A model generated the notes under the pieces. It searched no databases, had not been told where the DNA came from, and saw only the letters and a list, made by a program, of their open reading frames with translations. The position numbers and the translations under genes are program-made. From JAHEFT01 sp963700705 (GTDB taxonomy: Bacteria; Pseudomonadota; Gammaproteobacteria; Xanthomonadales; SZUA-36), in contig CAVOYQ010000016.1 in NCBI GenBank assembly GCA_963700705.1, positions 1-64,000 on the forward strand: a stretch of 64,000 nt of DNA, written 5' to 3'. Shown in pieces: positions 61,254 to 64,000 of the stretch (positions within the stretch are counted from its first letter, which is position 1; every line of letters begins with the position of its first letter).

Positions 61254-64000
61254 TCAGTCGTCCAATTCGAGCAGGAGCGCGTTGCCGCCAACAGCGGCGG
61301 TATTTACCGTCAACGTGCGTTCGGTGGCGAAGCGGAACATGTAGTGTGGACCTCCTGCTTTCGGGCCAGTTCCCGACAGGCGTTCACCACCGAAGGGCTG
61401 AACACCGACCACTGCGCCGATCATGTTACGGTTGATGTAACAATTTCCGGCCATGACCCGCCTGGCAATATGCCTCTGGGTGCGGTCAATGCGGCTGTGG
61501 ACACCCAGCGTCAGACCATATCCGGTTCCGTTGATTTCATCGATGATCCGGTCAAGATCCCCCGCCCGGTACCGTACCACGTGCAGAACCGGTCCGAATA
61601 CCTCCTGCTTCAAAGTATTGATGGAATCGATCTCGATGGCACACGGTGCGAAGTAATGCCCCGACAGGCCCGTCCCCATCGGCGCTCTTGCGATAAGGGT
61701 GAAATCCTTCTCCATCTTTTGGACATGCTCCTGCAATTCCTGGAGTGCCGCACCGTCGATCACCGGACCCACATCCGTTGATAAAACCCTGGGGTCGCCG
61801 ATGACCAACTCCTGCATCGCCCCTGCGAGCAGACGAATGACGCGATCAGCCACATCGGTCTGGAGGAAAAGAACACGCAGAGCGGAACACCTCTGTCCGG
61901 CACTGTGAAAAGCGCTTCGAATCACGTCTTTCACGACCTGTTCCGGCAAAGCCGAACTGTCGACCAGCATTGCATTTTGCCCGCCGGTTTCGGCAATCAT
62001 CGCGGCCAGCGACGAATCCCGGGCGGCGAGGCTGCGGTTGATCATGTGCGCCGTATCCATCGACCCGGTCAGCGCCACGCCATCGATCCGCGGATCGGTG
62101 GTCAGCTTCGCCCCGACAACGGAACCTCTTCCGGGCACCAGTTGCAAGGCCGGTCGCGGAATACCCGCCTGGTGCATGATCTTGACGGCAAGGGCGGCGA
62201 TCGCCGGCGTCTGGTCTGCAGGCTTGGCCAGAACCGTGTTACCGGCCGCCAGGGCCGCGCTGACCTGGCCGGTAAAAATGGCCAGCGGAAAATTCCAGGG
62301 GCTGATGCAGACAAACACACCCTTGCCGTGCAGGCTGAGTTCATTGCGTTCGCCGGTCGGGCCCGGCAGCACCATGGGGACATCAAAGTTCTTCCTGGCC
62401 TGCAGCGCGTAGTACCGGAGAAAATCAACGGCCTCCCTGACTTCGGCAACCGCGTCGTGGGCCGTTTTGCCGGCTTCCCGCGTGGCCAGCGCCATGAACT
62501 CGGCAAAGTTGTCCTCCATCAGGCCTGCGGCGATCTCCAGCATTTCTGCACGCTTGCTTCCCGGAGTCTGGTCCCACTCGGTTTTGTAGGCATAAGCGTC
62601 TTCAACCGCGCCTTCCAGCTCTTCCAGGGTTGTCTGGCGCACCGTGCCCACGCGATCATCCAACCGGCCCGGGTTGATATTGTCCTTCAAGGGCCCGCCG
62701 CTCCGGCCCAAGGCCCTGGCCAACAGAGGCTCCACGTCCCACTGTTTTTCCGCAAAAGGCTGCATCCGTTCAGACAAGCGGAGCACGTCCGCTTCATTGG
62801 CCAGGTTGACCCCTTTCGAATTGATCCTCTCACTGCCATACAGGTTGCGCGGCAACGGTATCGCCGGATGCGAGACCGGTTCGGTGGTGGCGACTTTCAG
62901 CAAGGGGTTTTCGACAACCTTTTCGACCGGAAGCGTTTCATCCACGATGCGGTTGACGAAAGAGGTATTCGATCCGTTTTCAAGCAAGCGCCTGACCAGG
63001 TAAGGCAACAGGTCCTCATGGCTGCCTACCGGGGCATAAACCCGGCAGGTGTGGCGGAATCCTTTCTCGCTCATGACGATGTCATACAGGTCGTGCCCCA
63101 TGCCGTGCAGGCGCTGGAACTCGTAATCCAGCCGGTCTCCGGCCAATTCCGTGACGGCCGCGATGGTGTGGGCATTGTGCGTCGCAAACTGGGGGTAGAA
63201 GGCCGTCCGGTTTGCGAGCACCTGTTTCGCACAGGCGATATAGGAAACGTCGGTATTCGCCTTGCGGGTAAAAACCGGGTAACCCGCAAATCCCTCAACC
63301 TGGGCATACTTGATTTCCGCATCCCAGTACGCGCCTTTTACCAGGCGGATGGGAATGCGCTGGCCACTCCTGGCGGACAGGTCCGCCAGCAGATCAATCA
63401 CCGCGGGCGCCCGCTTCTGGTAAGTCTGTAACGCCAGGCCCAGGCCATTCCAGCCGGCCAGGGACGGGTCGCCGATAACGGCGGCAAACACGTCCAGGGT
63501 CAACATCAGGCGGTCCGCTTCTTCGGTATCCACGGTCAGCGCCATACGGTTGGACATGGCCAATTGAGCCAACTCCAGCAATCCCGGCACCAGTTCGCGC
63601 ATGACACGGTCTTTCTGTGCAAATTCGAAACGGGGGTGTAACGCGGAAAGCTTCACGGAAATGCTGGGGGCGGAAAATATGTCGCCCGGGGTCTTGCGCG
63701 CGCCGATCGCGCGAATTCCGGCGCGGTATGACTCCATGTATCGCTCTGAATCCTTGCTGGTCAAAGCCGCTTCACCCAGCATGTCGAATGAATGACGATA
63801 GCCCAGGTTTTTCTTCTTGAGTGATCGGTCCAGCGCTTCGTCAATGGTCCTGCCCATGACGTATTGATGCCCCATGATGCGCATGGCCTGACGGATCGCA
63901 GTGCGGACGACCGGTTCTCCGCTACGATTCACCAGGCGCTTGAAAATCGATGAAAAAGTGGTTTGCGTCGATCCGGAAAGCGCAACCAGTTTGCCGGTCA
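61254..64000 (-). CDS. putA: Bifunctional proline dehydrogenase / P5C dehydrogenase PutA, 5' end outside window
   Basis: About 915 residues present; the frame is open to the right edge, so the N-terminus is missing. PRODH barrel (VSAPSISVKLSALHPRFEFA, IPIRLVKGAYWDAEIKYAQ) then ALDH domain (VCISPWNFPLAIFTGQVSAA, MIAETGGQNAMLVDSS with the catalytic Glu, and the Cys in SAGQRCSALRVLFLQ). Oxidises proline to glutamate with FAD and NAD. It ends soon after the ALDH domain, so this is a short PutA without the extra C-terminal domain. Whether a DNA-binding N-terminus exists cannot be seen. Confidence 0.96.
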   Translation of the reverse strand, partial: TGKLVALSGSTQTTFSSIFKRLVNRSGEPVVRTAIRQAMRIMGHQYVMGRTIDEALDRSLKKKNLGYRHSFDMLGEAALTSKDSERYMESYRAGIRAIGARKTPGDIFSAPSISVKLSALHPRFEFAQKDRVMRELVPGLLELAQLAMSNRMALTVDTEEADRLMLTLDVFAAVIGDPSLAGWNGLGLALQTYQKRAPAVIDLLADLSARSGQRIPIRLVKGAYWDAEIKYAQVEGFAGYPVFTRKANTDVSYIACAKQVLANRTAFYPQFATHNAHTIAAVTELAGDRLDYEFQRLHGMGHDLYDIVMSEKGFRHTCRVYAPVGSHEDLLPYLVRRLLENGSNTSFVNRIVDETLPVEKVVENPLLKVATTEPVSHPAIPLPRNLYGSERINSKGVNLANEADVLRLSERMQPFAEKQWDVEPLLARALGRSGGPLKDNINPGRLDDRVGTVRQTTLEELEGAVEDAYAYKTEWDQTPGSKRAEMLEIAAGLMEDNFAEFMALATREAGKTAHDAVAEVREAVDFLRYYALQARKNFDVPMVLPGPTGERNELSLHGKGVFVCISPWNFPLAIFTGQVSAALAAGNTVLAKPADQTPAIAALAVKIMHQAGIPRPALQLVPGRGSVVGAKLTTDPRIDGVALTGSMDTAHMINRSLAARDSSLAAMIAETGGQNAMLVDSSALPEQVVKDVIRSAFHSAGQRCSALRVLFLQTDVADRVIRLLAGAMQELVIGDPRVLSTDVGPVIDGAALQELQEHVQKMEKDFTLIARAPMGTGLSGHYFAPCAIEIDSINTLKQEVFGPVLHVVRYRAGDLDRIIDEINGTGYGLTLGVHSRIDRTQRHIARRVMAGNCYINRNMIGAVVGVQPFGGERLSGTGPKAGGPHYMFRFATERTLTVNTAAVGGNALLLELDD

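Overview
The window is a mostly housekeeping stretch of a gammaproteobacterial chromosome. The evidence is the gene content and order: rpsF-rpsR-rplI-dnaB, the ffh / rpsP-rimM-trmD-rplS unit, yibN-secB-gpsA divergent from gpmI-envC-ctpA, mtaD-ubiG-mupP plus a yciK-like SDR as in Pseudomonas, a split B12-dependent ribonucleotide reductase (nrdJa/nrdJb), EF-P, GspA/GspB and bifunctional PutA. No marker fixes the genus; a free-living marine or sediment lineage is a guess.

Layout. 1-3.5 kb: htpG (cut by the left edge, with a sigma-32-type promoter) and rplS-trmD-rimM-rpsP. 3.6-11.2 kb: a same-strand block inserted between rpsP and ffh, comprising a SAM methyltransferase, a 1084-residue radical SAM/GT2/GT4 fusion, an unknown protein, a WecB-type epimerase (ATT start and frameshift) and a Tat-exported PhoX-like protein. 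11.2-23 kb: ffh, ypjD, corB, an acyltransferase, radA, a PspF-like activator, dnaB and ribosomal genes, iscA, asnS. 23-26.4 kb: the accessory island. 26.5-36.3 kb: hinT, ogt, yciK-like, fmdB, a synthase-like protein, mupP, ubiG, mtaD, efp, a FimX-like protein and gluQ. 36.3-46.5 kb: accA, tilS, xseB-ispA-dxs, uspA, an alcohol dehydrogenase, a steroid-5-alpha-reductase-like protein, cdd-deoA. 46.5-64 kb: a NERD protein, nrdJb/nrdJa with NrdR boxes, trmL, gpsA-secB-yibN, gpmI-envC-ctpA, rhomboid, gspBA and putA (cut by the right edge).

The most unusual region is 23.0-26.4 kb. A minus-strand RNA with its own promoter and terminator presents GGA in several hairpin loops, like the CsrB/RsmY/RsmZ sRNAs that sequester CsrA/RsmA. 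Divergent from it is a promoter for an unknown 107-residue protein, followed by a second array of GGA hairpins. Next come an unknown protein with a helix-turn-helix-like N-terminus and an exported repeat protein. That last protein has six 7-residue GTG-I-E-K repeats ahead of its signal sequence and twenty 11-residue VTGGGTGSSTQ repeats after it. The 107-residue protein shares the E-K-x-G-T-G-I motif. I infer a post-transcriptionally controlled surface-protein locus that I do not recognise as described.

Seven apparent single-base insertions (wecB, corB, four in the fimX-like gene, gluQ) all have the same sign. They point to base-level sequence errors or local decay and should be checked in reads before these genes are called pseudogenes.
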